A stretch of 64,000 bases of DNA, from positions 22,838 to 86,837 of the forward strand of contig CADDZF010000001.1 of NCBI GenBank assembly GCA_902812445.1, written 5' to 3'. Numbering within the stretch: the first letter of the stretch is position 1; each line of letters opens with the position of its first letter. Source of the stretch: Methylococcaceae bacterium (GTDB lineage Bacteria; Pseudomonadota; Gammaproteobacteria; Methylococcales; Methylococcaceae). The notes below the pieces were generated by a model, which was not told where the DNA came from, made no database searches, and worked only from the letters and a program-made list of their open reading frames with translations. Below are positions 1-9,408 of the stretch, piece by piece. The position numbers were made by a program, and so were the translations under genes.

Positions 1-691
1 AAAAGGTGATGTAACTCACGACCAGCACAATAATGATCTCAAAAAACTTGCCCCGGATATAGTTGCCGATCTGCACGTCGACTTCCCGCCAGACCTGCGT
101 GGGAAGGTGCCGCTCCCGCGGCAGGTACTGGCTGATCCAGTCAATGATCCTGGTCTTGTCCTTCAGGAAGAAGAACACCAACATGGGCACCAGAACCAGG
201 TACACGATGACGGTAAAGAAGCCGACCAGCGATGAGTAGGAATACGTCAGCATCGACTGGGCGTAGGCGAATAGCTCGCGTCGTATCACGGCCATCACTT
301 CGTAGATCTGCGCCTCGGTAATGAAAGTCGGATACTGCTCCGGCAGTTTCATCACCAGTTCCTGTCCGCGGTTGACCATGCTCGGAAGCTGCAGCATGAA
401 CTGTGCGGTCTGCTGATACAGCAGCGGCAGAAGAGCAACCAGAATGAACAGCACGAAGCAGAGGAAGAGGATGAAGACGATGACGACCATGCCGAGGCGG
501 GGCATTTTTCGGCGCTCGCCGAACGATACCAGGCTGTCCAGGAGATAGGCGATGACGGCGGCGGCGAACACCGGCGCCAGCCTATTTCCCAAGGTCATAA
601 TGATCACGAAACCGACGGCCAGCAGGATAGTCAGAGAGATGGCCTGGGAATTAGGCAGAATCCGCTTAATCCAGGCGCGTATCAGCTGCAT
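1..691 (-). CDS. AI-2E family transporter (PerM-like), 3' end cut by window edge
   Basis: The minus strand reads open from an ATG at 691 to the window edge, about 230 residues. It begins MQLIRAWIKRILP and has two hydrophobic helices (about residues 15-50), a third at about 60-85, and a long soluble stretch ending in FITEAQIYEVMAVIRRELF. A pair of helices around YSYSSLVGFFTVIVYLVLV is followed by FFFLKDKTRIIDWISQYLP. This order, with the LKDK loop after the middle helix pair, is typical of the AI-2E exporter/PerM family of inner-membrane proteins. The last helices lie outside the window. The substrate is unknown; family members have been linked to autoinducer-2 or ion export. It diverges from nrdA across 255 bases. 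Confidence 0.85.
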   Translation of the reverse strand, partial: MQLIRAWIKRILPNSQAISLTILLAVGFVIIMTLGNRLAPVFAAAVIAYLLDSLVSFGERRKMPRLGMVVIVFILFLCFVLFILVALLPLLYQQTAQFMLQLPSMVNRGQELVMKLPEQYPTFITEAQIYEVMAVIRRELFAYAQSMLTYSYSSLVGFFTVIVYLVLVPMLVFFFLKDKTRIIDWISQYLPRERHLPTQVWREVDVQIGNYIRGKFFEIIIVLVVSYITF

Positions 692-821
692 CCTTTGATC
701 TCATGGTATTAGACGCTTTTATTATTAGGCGTCCCATCATACCGCAAACGGATTCTGCGGATCATGCCGCAATGCCCAGGTTGGTCTGAAGGCGTTAGGT
801 AGCGGGCGATTTCTGCACACG

Positions 822-841
822 CTATCCACAGGTTTCCCACA
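822..841 (+). promoter_or_regulatory. Two candidate DnaA boxes upstream of nrdA
   Basis: CTATCCACA at 822-830 matches the DnaA box TTATCCACA at 8 of 9 bases, and TTTCCCACA at 833-841 matches at 7 of 9. They are in tandem, 11 bases apart (one helical turn), directly upstream of the NrdR-like boxes. Established: E. coli nrdAB is controlled by DnaA at paired boxes in its promoter. Inference: the same coupling of dNTP supply to replication initiation operates here. Confidence 0.5.
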
Positions 842-847
842 GGTAAT

Positions 848-863
848 ACACATGATATTGGGC
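848..863 (+). promoter_or_regulatory. Candidate NrdR box 1
   Basis: ACACATGATATTGGGC matches the 16-base NrdR consensus (ACACWATATATWGTGT) at about 12 positions. It lies 32 bases, close to three helical turns, from a second match at 880-895. That spacing is typical of paired NrdR boxes in front of ribonucleotide reductase operons. Confidence 0.55.
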
Positions 864-880
864 TTGACTATACCTATAAC
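852..880 (+). promoter_or_regulatory. Candidate sigma-70 promoter of nrdA
   Basis: A -10 hexamer TATAAC at 875-880 sits 17 bases after a weak -35, ATGATA at 852-857. Both hexamers touch the candidate NrdR boxes: box 1 covers the -35 and box 2 starts at the end of the -10. That is the expected geometry for repression. A TTGACT at 864-869 is also present but lacks a well-placed -10. Confidence 0.4.
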
Positions 881-895
881 CACAGTGTATGGTGT
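880..895 (+). promoter_or_regulatory. Candidate NrdR box 2
   Basis: CCACAGTGTATGGTGT matches the NrdR consensus at 12 of 16 positions, including the outer CAC/GTG arms. It is the downstream partner of the 848-863 box and overlaps the probable transcription start region of nrdA. Confidence 0.6.
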
Positions 896-946
896 TTTCC
901 GCGTTTTTAATGGACAGCCCGTTCAACCGCAGCGAGGAGAGAAATT

Positions 947-3835
947 ATGGAGACAGAATCCGTTGTATTCAGCAAACCCGCCGCTCCTGCCGCGACCGAA
1001 AAGGCTCCCGCGGCCAGCGATCTTCACGCCGTCGCTCCCGGTGAGATCCGCGTTATCCGGCGCAACGGCAAAGTCACCGCGTTCGATGCCAACAAGATCA
1101 ATATCGCGATCACCAAGGCATTTCTCGCCGTCGAAGGCCACCACGCAGCGGCCAGCCGACGCATCCACGACACCGCGGCCGAACTGGCGCGGCAGGTTGC
1201 CAAAGCGCTCACCCGCAGGCTGCCGACCGGCGGTACGATTCACATTGAGGACATCCAGGATCAGGTCGAACTCGCCCTCATGCGCGGCGGCCATCACAAA
1301 ATCGCCCGCGCCTATGTGCTCTATCGCGAGGAACACGCCCGCCTGCGCGCCGAACAGGCCAAGCGGGAAATCCGCGATGAGACCGCCGGCATATTGCACG
1401 TTACGCTGCCCGACGGCAGCCGCAAACCGCTGGACGAAGCACGCCTGTACCGGCTGATCGAGGACGCTTGCAGCGGGCTCTCCGATACCGGCAGCGCCTG
1501 GATCATCGAAGAAAGCCGGCGCAGCCTGTTCGATGGCGTACCGGAAAAAGACGTCATGCCGACACTCGTCATGGCCGCTCGCACCCGCATCGAGCAGGAA
1601 CCCAATTATTCCTATGTCGCCGCGCGGCTGTTACTAGATGACCTGCGCCGTGAAGCGCTCAGCTTTCTAGGCAATGGCAAAGCGGAAGCGACTCAGGCCG
1701 AGATGAGCGAACGCTATGACGAATACTTTGCCGATTACATCAAGCGCGGTGCAGAACTGGAACTGCTCGCGCCCGAGCTGACCCGTTTCGACCTGGCCAG
1801 GCTCGGTGCAGCACTCCGGCCTGAACGCGACTTGCAGTTCACCTACCTCGGCCTGCAAACCCTCTACGACCGTTATTTCATCCATTATCGCGGCGTCCGC
1901 TTCGAACTGCCGCAAGCGTTTTTCATGCGCGTTGCCATGGGGCTCGCGATCAACGAAATCGACCGCGAAGCAAGAGCCATCGAATTCTATGACCTGCTGT
2001 CCCGCTTCGACTTCATGAATTCCACTCCGACTTTATTCAACGCCGGTACGTTGCGCCCACAGCTTTCCTCGTGTTACCTGACCACGGTCGCGGACGATCT
2101 CGACGGCATCTTCAGCGCGATCAAGGACGACGCCCTCCTCTCCAAATACGCCGGAGGCCTGGGCAACGACTGGACCCGCGTCCGCGCCATGGGTTCCCAT
2201 ATCAAGGGCACCAACGGCACCTCCCAGGGCGTGGTGCCTTTCCTAAAAGTGGCGAATGATACGGCGGTGGCGGTCAACCAGGGCGGAAAGCGCAAAGGCG
2301 CCCTATGCGCCTACCTGGAAAGCTGGCACCTGGACATCGAAGAATTCCTCGAACTGCGGAAAAACACCGGCGACGATCGACGCCGCACGCACGACATGAA
2401 CACGGCCAACTGGGTACCTGATCTGTTCATGAAGCGGGTCGCCGAAAATGGCCAGTGGACACTGTTCTCGCCCAGCGATGTACCCGATCTGCATGATCTC
2501 GTCGGTAAAGCCTTCGAGAAGCGCTACGTCGAATACGAAGAAAAAGTGGATCGTGGCGAAATCAAGTTGTGCAAACGTCTGCCGGCGATCCAGCTGTGGC
2601 GCAAGATGCTGTCCATGCTGTTCGAGACCGGCCATCCCTGGGTCGCCTTCAAGGACCCCTGCAATCTCCGTTATACCAACCAGCACGTGGGCGTGGTGCA
2701 TTCGTCCAATCTCTGTACGGAAATCACGCTGCATACCAGCGACAGCGAAATCGCCGTGTGCAACTTGGGCTCGGTAAACCTGGCCACTCATATCACCGAC
2801 ACAGGCGCTCTGGATGCCGAAAAGCTCGCGAAAACGATCGCTACCGCCATGCGCATGCTGGACAATGTCATCGACATCAACTACTACAGCGTATCGCAGG
2901 CGCGCCGTTCCAACCTGCGCCACCGGCCGGTGGGCCTCGGCATCATGGGCTTTCAGGATGCTCTCTACAAACTGCGCGTCCCCTACGCATCGGACGATGC
3001 CGTGGCATTCGCCGACCGCAGCATGGAGCTGGTCAGCTACCACGCCATCAAAGCTTCGACCGATCTCGCCGACGAGCGTGGCCGTTACTCGACCTATGAG
3101 GGTTCCCTGTGGAGCCAGGGCGTCCTGCCCATCGATTCGATCGCCCGGCTGGAGGAGGCCAGAGGCGGCTACCTGGAGGTCGACCGCTCAACCACGCTCG
3201 ATTGGGACGGCCTGCGCGAGCGGGTCAGGAGCGTCGGCATGCGTCATTCCAATACCCTGGCGATCGCGCCTACGGCCACTATCTCCAACATCTGCGGCGT
3301 GACTCAGTCCATCGAGCCCACCTATCAAAATCTATTCGTCAAATCGAATCTGTCCGGCGAGTTCACCGTAGTCAACCCGTTCCTGGCGCAGGATCTCAAA
3401 AAGCGCGGTTTATGGGACGCCGTGATGATCAACGACCTCAAGTACTACGATGGTAGCGTACAGCGCATCGAGCGCATTCCGGACGAACTTAGGGCGCTCT
3501 ACGCGACCGCCTTCGAGATCGACCCGCGCTGGCTGGTGGAAGCCGCTGCGCGCCGGCAGAAATGGATCGATCAGGGCCAGTCGCTCAATCTCTATATGGC
3601 GGAACCGAACGGCAATAAACTGGACGCGCTATACAGGCTGGCCTGGGTACGTGGATTGAAGACCACGTATTATCTGCGCTCCCTGGGCGCCACTCACGTC
3701 GAGAAAAGCACGCTAGCCGACGGCAAGCTGAACGCCGTCAAGACGGACCCGATCGATGATGCAATCCCGATGACGGCATCGGCGGTTGCCGCACAGTGCT
3801 CGATTAAGGATCCGGAGTGCGAGGCATGTCAATAG
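947..3835 (+). CDS. nrdA: Ribonucleoside-diphosphate reductase, alpha subunit (class I)
   Basis: The 962-residue product reduces NDPs to dNDPs as the large subunit with NrdB. The N-terminus has an ATP-cone (about residues 30-130, starting IRVIRRNGKVTAFDANKI) followed by a second cone-like domain (about 145-235), as in Pseudomonas-type NrdA; E. coli NrdA has one. Active-site residues are visible: C376 in QLSSCYL, N588-C590-E592 in SNLCTEI, and the radical-transfer pair Y908-Y909 in TTYYLRSL. The C-terminal tail CSIKDPECEACQ carries the cysteines expected for re-reduction. The start is supported by AGGAG about 10 bases upstream. DnaA and NrdR boxes precede it. Unusually, nrdB does not follow directly: a glycosyltransferase gene separates them. 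Confidence 0.97.
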   Translation: METESVVFSKPAAPAATEKAPAASDLHAVAPGEIRVIRRNGKVTAFDANKINIAITKAFLAVEGHHAAASRRIHDTAAELARQVAKALTRRLPTGGTIHIEDIQDQVELALMRGGHHKIARAYVLYREEHARLRAEQAKREIRDETAGILHVTLPDGSRKPLDEARLYRLIEDACSGLSDTGSAWIIEESRRSLFDGVPEKDVMPTLVMAARTRIEQEPNYSYVAARLLLDDLRREALSFLGNGKAEATQAEMSERYDEYFADYIKRGAELELLAPELTRFDLARLGAALRPERDLQFTYLGLQTLYDRYFIHYRGVRFELPQAFFMRVAMGLAINEIDREARAIEFYDLLSRFDFMNSTPTLFNAGTLRPQLSSCYLTTVADDLDGIFSAIKDDALLSKYAGGLGNDWTRVRAMGSHIKGTNGTSQGVVPFLKVANDTAVAVNQGGKRKGALCAYLESWHLDIEEFLELRKNTGDDRRRTHDMNTANWVPDLFMKRVAENGQWTLFSPSDVPDLHDLVGKAFEKRYVEYEEKVDRGEIKLCKRLPAIQLWRKMLSMLFETGHPWVAFKDPCNLRYTNQHVGVVHSSNLCTEITLHTSDSEIAVCNLGSVNLATHITDTGALDAEKLAKTIATAMRMLDNVIDINYYSVSQARRSNLRHRPVGLGIMGFQDALYKLRVPYASDDAVAFADRSMELVSYHAIKASTDLADERGRYSTYEGSLWSQGVLPIDSIARLEEARGGYLEVDRSTTLDWDGLRERVRSVGMRHSNTLAIAPTATISNICGVTQSIEPTYQNLFVKSNLSGEFTVVNPFLAQDLKKRGLWDAVMINDLKYYDGSVQRIERIPDELRALYATAFEIDPRWLVEAAARRQKWIDQGQSLNLYMAEPNGNKLDALYRLAWVRGLKTTYYLRSLGATHVEKSTLADGKLNAVKTDPIDDAIPMTASAVAAQCSIKDPECEACQ

Positions 3836-3911
3836 CCGGCAAGGCGATAGGGGAAGCGCACCGCATTCCGCCAGCACCCCGGCCGGGTAATCGCAGAACG
3901 CCGCCTGGTAG

Positions 3912-4901
3912 ATGAAAATGCCCGATATTACGCGCGCGGGGTTGGAAAATCAGCGCAGCGAGGCGCTCCCGGTGGCAGTGTTCGCGCACAACGAGGAAAA
4001 AAACATCATCGCCTGCCTGGACAGCCTGCCGCGCTCGGCGTCCAATCGCCGGATCGAGGCGCACGTGCTGGTGAACGGCTGTACCGATCATACGCTGGGA
4101 ATCGTGTCAGATTACGCGAGGGAGCATGCGTGGGTCGTGGTTCACGCCGTCGAACTGGGCGACAAGGCCAATGCATGGAACGTCTATGTCCACGAGCTCG
4201 CGCCACGGGCGGACGCTCACTTCTTCATTGACGGCGATGTCGAGGCTTGTCCGAAGGCCTTGCTGAATCTGCAAGCGGCGCTCGATCGAGAGATACAGGC
4301 CTTCGCGGCGGCGGCCGTGCCTGCAAGCGGGCGCGGGCGCACGGCATCGATCCGAAGCATGTTGTCGACGCGAGAGCTGGCCGGCAATCTTTACGCCTTG
4401 CGCGGAAGTTTCCTGCAGCGCCTGAAGGCGGCTCAGATTCGCATGCCGCGAGGACTCATCGGCGAGGATTCGCTGGTGGGCGCCCTGGTCAAAACCGATC
4501 TCGAGCCGAGCACGTGGGACGATCACCGCGTGGTCACGGACGGTCAAGCCTGTTTCCGCTTTCGCTCACTGTCGCCCTTTTCACTGGCCGATTGGCGCCT
4601 CTATTGGCGACGCAAGATCCGTTACAGTCTGAGGCGCTTCCAGTTTCTGCTGCTGCGGGACCACTTCCGGAATGTCGGCTTCAGCGCCATGCCGGCGCGT
4701 ATCGAGAGTCTTTATGTTACCGCAGCGGACAGCCCGCGGCTGCGCTTGACCTGGCGTGGTTTGAATTCGCTGTTTGATTGGCTAGCACTGCGCCGCATCC
4801 AGATGGAGATAGGGCGAACGGGATTCGAAGATACAACGAAAAAACCGGTCGACGCTGCGCATACGCGGCACGGCACAAAGGAAACCAAGTCGAACCATTG
4901 A
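3912..4901 (+). CDS. Glycosyltransferase family 2-like protein between nrdA and nrdB
   Basis: The 329-residue product has GT-A glycosyltransferase motifs: AHNEEK at residues 25-30, NGCTD at 55-59, GDKANAWN at 83-90 and a metal-binding DGD at 107-109. A later GEDSLV stretch resembles the family's acceptor-site acidic motif. There is no signal peptide; the C-terminal half is basic and rich in aromatic residues, so it may associate with the membrane. Sugar donor and acceptor cannot be told. It follows nrdA by 76 bases and precedes nrdB by 42, on the same strand, so it is probably co-transcribed with the reductase. No strong ribosome-binding site precedes the ATG at 3912, and an alternative ATG lies at 3918. 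Confidence 0.8.
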   Translation: MKMPDITRAGLENQRSEALPVAVFAHNEEKNIIACLDSLPRSASNRRIEAHVLVNGCTDHTLGIVSDYAREHAWVVVHAVELGDKANAWNVYVHELAPRADAHFFIDGDVEACPKALLNLQAALDREIQAFAAAAVPASGRGRTASIRSMLSTRELAGNLYALRGSFLQRLKAAQIRMPRGLIGEDSLVGALVKTDLEPSTWDDHRVVTDGQACFRFRSLSPFSLADWRLYWRRKIRYSLRRFQFLLLRDHFRNVGFSAMPARIESLYVTAADSPRLRLTWRGLNSLFDWLALRRIQMEIGRTGFEDTTKKPVDAAHTRHGTKETKSNH

Positions 4902-4943
4902 TCGGAACGTTGACGAAATGTTGAACTTAAAGGAGGCATGACG

Positions 4944-6125
4944 ATGTTGAACTGGGACGATGCTCTGGTCGGTCTGGGCCCGAGAGCCGCCGACAAGTCC
5001 ACCAAAGCCGCTACACGGGAAGCCGAATTCTCCCAAACCAAGAGCGAGAACGCGCGATCCGACATCAGTACCGGCGCGACAGGACTCGAAGCTATCGAAA
5101 TGGGCGCGCGTCGCATCCAGGTGGATGACAAGCGCATCATCAACTGCCGCGCCGACCTGAATCAACTGGTGCCGTTCAAGTATCAATGGGCCTGGCAGAA
5201 GTATCTCGATGCCTGCGCCAATCACTGGATGCCGCAGGAAATCAATATGAACGCGGACATCGCCCTGTGGAAGAGCCAGAACGGCTTGACCGAGGACGAA
5301 CGCACCGTCATCAAACGTAACCTGGGTTTTTTCACCACGGCGGACTCGCTGGTGGCCAATAATCTGGTCCTGGCCGTCTACCGTCACATCACCAACCCGG
5401 AATGCCGTCAATATCTCTTGCGTCAGGCGTTCGAGGAAGCGCTGCACACCCACGCTTATCAATACGTCGTGGAATCCCTGGCGATGGATGAGGGCGAAGT
5501 TTTCAATATGTATCGCGAGGTGCCGGCGGTGGCGCGCAAGGCGGAATGGGCGCTGCCCTTCACGCAGCACTTGGGCGATCCCCACTTCCGCACGGGCACA
5601 CCGCAAAACGACCAGAAGCTGCTACGCGAGCTGATTGCGTTTTACGTTGTTTTCGAAGGCATTTTCTTCTACGTCGGCTTCACTCAAGTGCTGTCGATGG
5701 GCCGCCGCAACAAGATGACCGGCACCGCCGAGCAGTTTCAGTACATCCTGCGGGACGAGTCCATGCACATGAATTTCGGTATCGACGTGATCAATCAGAT
5801 CAAGATCGAGAATCCCGATTTGTGGACAGACGACTTCAAGCGCGAAATCATCGCCATGATTCGTGAAGCGGTGGACATCGAAATCCAGTACGCTTGCGAT
5901 ACGATGCCGCGCGGCATTCTCGGTCTTAATGCCGGCATGTTCCGCGAATACCTGCAGTTCATCGCCAACCGCAGGTGCATTCAGATTGGCTTGCCGGAGC
6001 AATATCCAAGCGTTGGCAATCCCTTTCCCTGGATGAGCGAGATACTGGATCTCAAGAAAGAAAAGAACTTTTTCGAAACCCGCGTCACGGAATATCAGAC
6101 GGGCGGGACCTTGAATTGGGATTAG
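4944..6125 (+). CDS. nrdB: Ribonucleoside-diphosphate reductase, beta subunit (class I)
   Basis: This is the R2 subunit, which holds the dinuclear metal site and the radical. I choose the ATG at 4944 over the in-frame ATG at 4938: the strong ribosome-binding site AGGAGG at 4931-4936 is only one base from the first but seven from the second. The product is 393 residues. Ligands (4944 numbering) are D134 in TTADSL and E165 and H168 in EEALH, with the radical tyrosine Y172 in HTHAY; a later EEx2H-type motif supplies the rest. The framework ([18 protein letters not shown]) resembles the Chlamydia-type R2, but Asp and Tyr are present where class Ic proteins have Glu and Phe. It therefore looks like a tyrosyl-radical enzyme. 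The tail TGGTLNWD fits the R1-docking peptide. Confidence 0.96.
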   Translation: MLNWDDALVGLGPRAADKSTKAATREAEFSQTKSENARSDISTGATGLEAIEMGARRIQVDDKRIINCRADLNQLVPFKYQWAWQKYLDACANHWMPQEINMNADIALWKSQNGLTEDERTVIKRNLGFFTTADSLVANNLVLAVYRHITNPECRQYLLRQAFEEALHTHAYQYVVESLAMDEGEVFNMYREVPAVARKAEWALPFTQHLGDPHFRTGTPQNDQKLLRELIAFYVVFEGIFFYVGFTQVLSMGRRNKMTGTAEQFQYILRDESMHMNFGIDVINQIKIENPDLWTDDFKREIIAMIREAVDIEIQYACDTMPRGILGLNAGMFREYLQFIANRRCIQIGLPEQYPSVGNPFPWMSEILDLKKEKNFFETRVTEYQTGGTLNWD

Positions 6126-6243
6126 TGCGCACGAACTTCTGTCTTCTGGCGGCGCTCGAGATTGTCAGCCGAGGAGCGCGCATGGCAGCGAAGAGGATAG
6201 GAACAAATCCGGTCTGAACATCACTGCGCGAGCGAGACAGACA

Positions 6244-7527
6244 TCATGACTGCCTCGTTCTCGGCTGACCCGTTCTCGCAGCGGCCGATGGCCTGCGACG
6301 GCTTGGCGCAGAGGCATGCTCCGGCAGATTCTTTCTGCTTCCGCCGCCATAATTGAGCCGATGCGCCAGCGGCGCCGACTGCAGCGAGAAACCCGGCTCG
6401 AAGCCGGCTACCGTGATTCTAGGGATCTCCCGCTTGAGCAGGCGCTCAATGGCCGTCAGCTGCTTCATTTCCTCCTGACTGACCAGCGATAACGCCTCGC
6501 CGCTCGCGCCTGCACGTCCGGTCCTGCCAATGCGGTGCACATAGTCTTCCGGCACGTGCGGTAATTCGAAATTGACCACGTGGGGCAACTGATCGATATC
6601 CAGCCCACGGGCCGCGATGTCGGTGGCTACCAGCACGGCCACTTTACCGGCCTTGAAATCCGCCAACGCCTTGATCCGGGCACCTTGGCTTTTGTTCCCA
6701 TGTAAGGCAGCCGCCTTAATCCCGTCGCTCTCCAGTTGTTTTTCCAGGCGGTCGGCGCCATGCTTGGTGCGCACGAATACCAGCACCCGTCGCCAATTAC
6801 CGGCTCGTACCAAGTGCGACAACAAGTCTCGCTTGAGCGCCTGCGCCATTGGATAGATCGTCTGCGCCACGTTGTCCGCCGCAGCATTGCGCCGAGCGAC
6901 TTCGATTTCTAGTGGCGCTTTCAGCAACGTCCCGGCGAGGGCTCTGATGTCATCAGAGAAGGTGGCAGAAAATAACAGGTTCTGGCGCTTCTGCGGCAGC
7001 AGCGCAATGATCTTGCGGATATCGTGGATGAATCCCATGTCGAGCATGCGATCAGCCTCATCCAGGACAAGGATTTCCACCCACGAGAGATCCAGAGTCT
7101 TCTGGCGGACGTGATCGAGTAGACGGCCCGGAGTGGCTACTATGATGTCCGGCCCTCTGCGTAATCTTTGGATTTGCGAGTTCATGTTGACGCCGCCGAA
7201 AATGGCATCCGCTCGCAGGGGCAGATGCCTGCCATAGGTCTCGACACTCTGGCGGACCTGGGCAGCGAGTTCGCGGGTCGGCGTCACGATGAGTGCGCGC
7301 ACGCGACGCTGCTGTCTCGGAGCGGCCGGACGCTCATTCAGACGTTGCAGCAGAGGCAAGGTAAAACCGGCCGTTTTACCGGTTCCAGTCTGAGCGCCGG
7401 CAAGGACATCGTGGCCTTTTAAGATGAGCGGAATGGCTTTTTTCTGGACCGGGGTAGGCGATTGATAGCCCTGGTCGGATACGGCACGAAGGAGTTCGGC
7501 AGAAAGGCCGAGAATGGCAAAAGTCAT
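6244..7527 (-). CDS. rhlE: DEAD-box RNA helicase, RhlE type
   Basis: The 427-residue ATP-dependent RNA helicase is probably involved in rRNA maturation or mRNA turnover in the cytoplasm. The Q motif (GYQSPTPVQ), Walker A (AQTGTGKT), [16 protein letters not shown] and HRIGRTGR motifs are all present in order. The C-terminus is a short arginine-rich tail, as in RhlE. It is convergent with nrdB across 118 bases that show no obvious terminator. The 249 bases between its start and the end of galU contain no gene and may be a long leader. Confidence 0.93.
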   Translation of the reverse strand: MTFAILGLSAELLRAVSDQGYQSPTPVQKKAIPLILKGHDVLAGAQTGTGKTAGFTLPLLQRLNERPAAPRQQRRVRALIVTPTRELAAQVRQSVETYGRHLPLRADAIFGGVNMNSQIQRLRRGPDIIVATPGRLLDHVRQKTLDLSWVEILVLDEADRMLDMGFIHDIRKIIALLPQKRQNLLFSATFSDDIRALAGTLLKAPLEIEVARRNAAADNVAQTIYPMAQALKRDLLSHLVRAGNWRRVLVFVRTKHGADRLEKQLESDGIKAAALHGNKSQGARIKALADFKAGKVAVLVATDIAARGLDIDQLPHVVNFELPHVPEDYVHRIGRTGRAGASGEALSLVSQEEMKQLTAIERLLKREIPRITVAGFEPGFSLQSAPLAHRLNYGGGSRKNLPEHASAPSRRRPSAAARTGQPRTRQS

Positions 7528-7776
7528 AGATTTCCTTATTAAGCAGGATAAGCAGCGCCTGCCGGAGATTACTCCGAACCGATTCAGACGAGTGGGGGCA
7601 GTTAAAGCGGCGTTGACGCCGGTGAGAGCTCGACCGCAATGGCTTGAAGGCGCCGATCGGGCGGGCTTTTCAAGATTTCCTGCGCGCAGTATAACTTACC
7701 GATCCACCTGCACGCCACTGCCTTTTCCGCGGCTGAGTGGTAGTATCCGCCGCTGATCGGCTATTGCGAACGGGCT

Positions 7777-8655
7777 CTACTCAATTACCAGCTGTTTCAA
7801 ATAACTTTTGAATTCGTTCCGCAACTCGGGATGCTTAAGTCCTTGCTCGACCGTTGCGATCAGATAACCCAATTTCGAGCCGCAGTCGTAGCGCTTGCCG
7901 TAAAACTCATAGGCCAGTACCGGCTCTTCTTGCAACAGCTGGGCGATCGCGTCGGTTAGCTGGATTTCTCCACCGGCACCCTTTGACAGGCGATCTAATT
8001 TGTCAAAAATCGTAGGAGTCAGGATATAGCGGCCTACGACAGCCAGATTCGAAGGTGCCGCTTCTGGTTTTGGCTTTTCGACGATTTCACCGATTTTGCC
8101 CAGCCGGTCCGTGATCTGAGTCGCTCTGACGATGCCGTAGCTTTCCGTTTCGGCGGGATCGATTTTTTCAACGCCCAACAATGAACACTGCCAATCTTCA
8201 AAAATCCTCACCATTTGGCTCAGACAGCCCTTCTCTCCGTCATCGATCAAATCATCGGCCAACAAAACGGCAAACGGCTCATCGCCTATTACGGCCTTTG
8301 CACAGGACACCGCATGCCCCAGTCCCAAGGCTTCGGCCTGGCGGATATAAACGCAGGTTACGTGGGGCGGTACGATGTTTTGGACGATCTTCAGGGTTTC
8401 GATCTTGCCCCGGTTAGCGAGTTCGGTCTCGACTTCGTACGCTTTATCGAAATGATCGGGAATCGCGCGTTTGCTTCTCCCGGTAATGAACACCATGACG
8501 TCAATGCCCGCTCCCACGGCTTCTTCCACGGCATATTGGATGAGCGGTTTGTCGACGATCGGCAGCATTTCCTTGGGGCTGGCCTTTGTCGCTGGCAAAA
8601 ACCGCGTGCCCAAGCCTGCAACCGGGAAGATCGCCTTCCTAATAACCTTTTTCAT
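7777..8655 (-). CDS. galU: UTP--glucose-1-phosphate uridylyltransferase
   Basis: The 292-residue enzyme makes UDP-glucose from UTP and glucose-1-phosphate for surface polysaccharides. The nucleotide-binding signature near the start (AGLGTRFLPATKASPKEML) and the sugar-binding EKP region around two-thirds of the way along are typical GalU. The ATG at 8655 has AAGGA about seven bases upstream. cysC ends 24 bases upstream on the same strand, so the two are likely one transcript. Confidence 0.95.
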   Translation of the reverse strand: MKKVIRKAIFPVAGLGTRFLPATKASPKEMLPIVDKPLIQYAVEEAVGAGIDVMVFITGRSKRAIPDHFDKAYEVETELANRGKIETLKIVQNIVPPHVTCVYIRQAEALGLGHAVSCAKAVIGDEPFAVLLADDLIDDGEKGCLSQMVRIFEDWQCSLLGVEKIDPAETESYGIVRATQITDRLGKIGEIVEKPKPEAAPSNLAVVGRYILTPTIFDKLDRLSKGAGGEIQLTDAIAQLLQEEPVLAYEFYGKRYDCGSKLGYLIATVEQGLKHPELRNEFKSYLKQLVIE

Positions 8656-8679
8656 CGCGTGTTCCTTAAGCCTGTTGTC

Positions 8680-9288
8680 TTATTGCGAACCATGCCGTAT
8701 TTTTCCCGCCTCGCGCAAGTAATCGATTATCCTTCGCGCGCATACGTCCAAGCCGTCCTCACCCGTGAAGATTGTCATTTCGGGGTCATCAGGCTCTTCG
8801 TAAGGCGAAGATATTCCGGTAAAATCGGCAATCTCTCCCAATCTTGCCCGTTTGTAGAGGCCTTTGGTATCCCTCTTCTCACAGATTTCTATCGGCGTGT
8901 TACAGTATATTTCGATAAAATCGCCTTGATCAACCAAAGACCTGACCAGCCTGCGGTCTTGGCGAAAAGGTGAAATAAAAGCAGTCAAGGCAATGACACC
9001 CGCATCGATGAAAAGCTTACTCATTTCACCGATGCGCCGGATATTCTCACTTCGGTCTTCCAAGCTAAAGCCGAGATCAGAGCAGAGGCCGTGTCTCACA
9101 TTATCGCCATCAAACACATACGTTTTGCAGCCATACTCATGCAAAATTTCTTCTACGCGGTGCGCCAGAGTGGACTTGCCTGCTCCAGACAAGCCGGTAA
9201 ACCATAGAATGAAACTTTTGTGTCCATTCTGCTGCTCACGCCGTCCACGTGTAATTAATGACTGATGCCAAACGATATCGTTTCTCAT
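8680..9288 (-). CDS. cysC: Adenylylsulfate kinase
   Basis: The product, about 202 residues from the ATG at 9288, phosphorylates APS to PAPS. The P-loop GLSGAGKST, the FDGDNVRHGL segment and the later FISPFRQDR motif identify a stand-alone APS kinase. An upstream TTG at 9297 in the same frame is a weaker start. No cysN, cysD or cysH is near; instead it is paired with galU. A role in supplying PAPS either for assimilation or for sulfation of surface molecules is possible; the sequence does not decide. Confidence 0.93.
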   Translation of the reverse strand: MRNDIVWHQSLITRGRREQQNGHKSFILWFTGLSGAGKSTLAHRVEEILHEYGCKTYVFDGDNVRHGLCSDLGFSLEDRSENIRRIGEMSKLFIDAGVIALTAFISPFRQDRRLVRSLVDQGDFIEIYCNTPIEICEKRDTKGLYKRARLGEIADFTGISSPYEEPDDPEMTIFTGEDGLDVCARRIIDYLREAGKIRHGSQ

Positions 9289-9359
9289 GTACAACAAGAT
9301 GCCTCAGACGAATTGCACTCGGTCGAGCGCGACGGCGTACGACTATAATGGATGGGCTC

Positions 9360-9388
9360 AAAAAAAAACAGGCTCTTTCAGAGCCTGT
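9360..9388 (-). terminator. Rho-independent terminator of the ComEA-like gene
   Basis: On the minus strand an 8-bp perfect stem (ACAGGCTC / GAGCCTGT) with a 5-base loop is followed by nine T residues (plus-strand A-run at 9360-9368). It lies about 20 bases after the stop of the ComEA-like gene. Confidence 0.93.
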
Positions 9389-9408
9389 CGTTAGGTCAAT
9401 AGCCGTAT

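Noticed and set aside
923-1399. Open frames antisense to nrdA
   Set aside because: These are shadow frames produced by GC-rich codon use; no ribosome-binding site or recognisable product.
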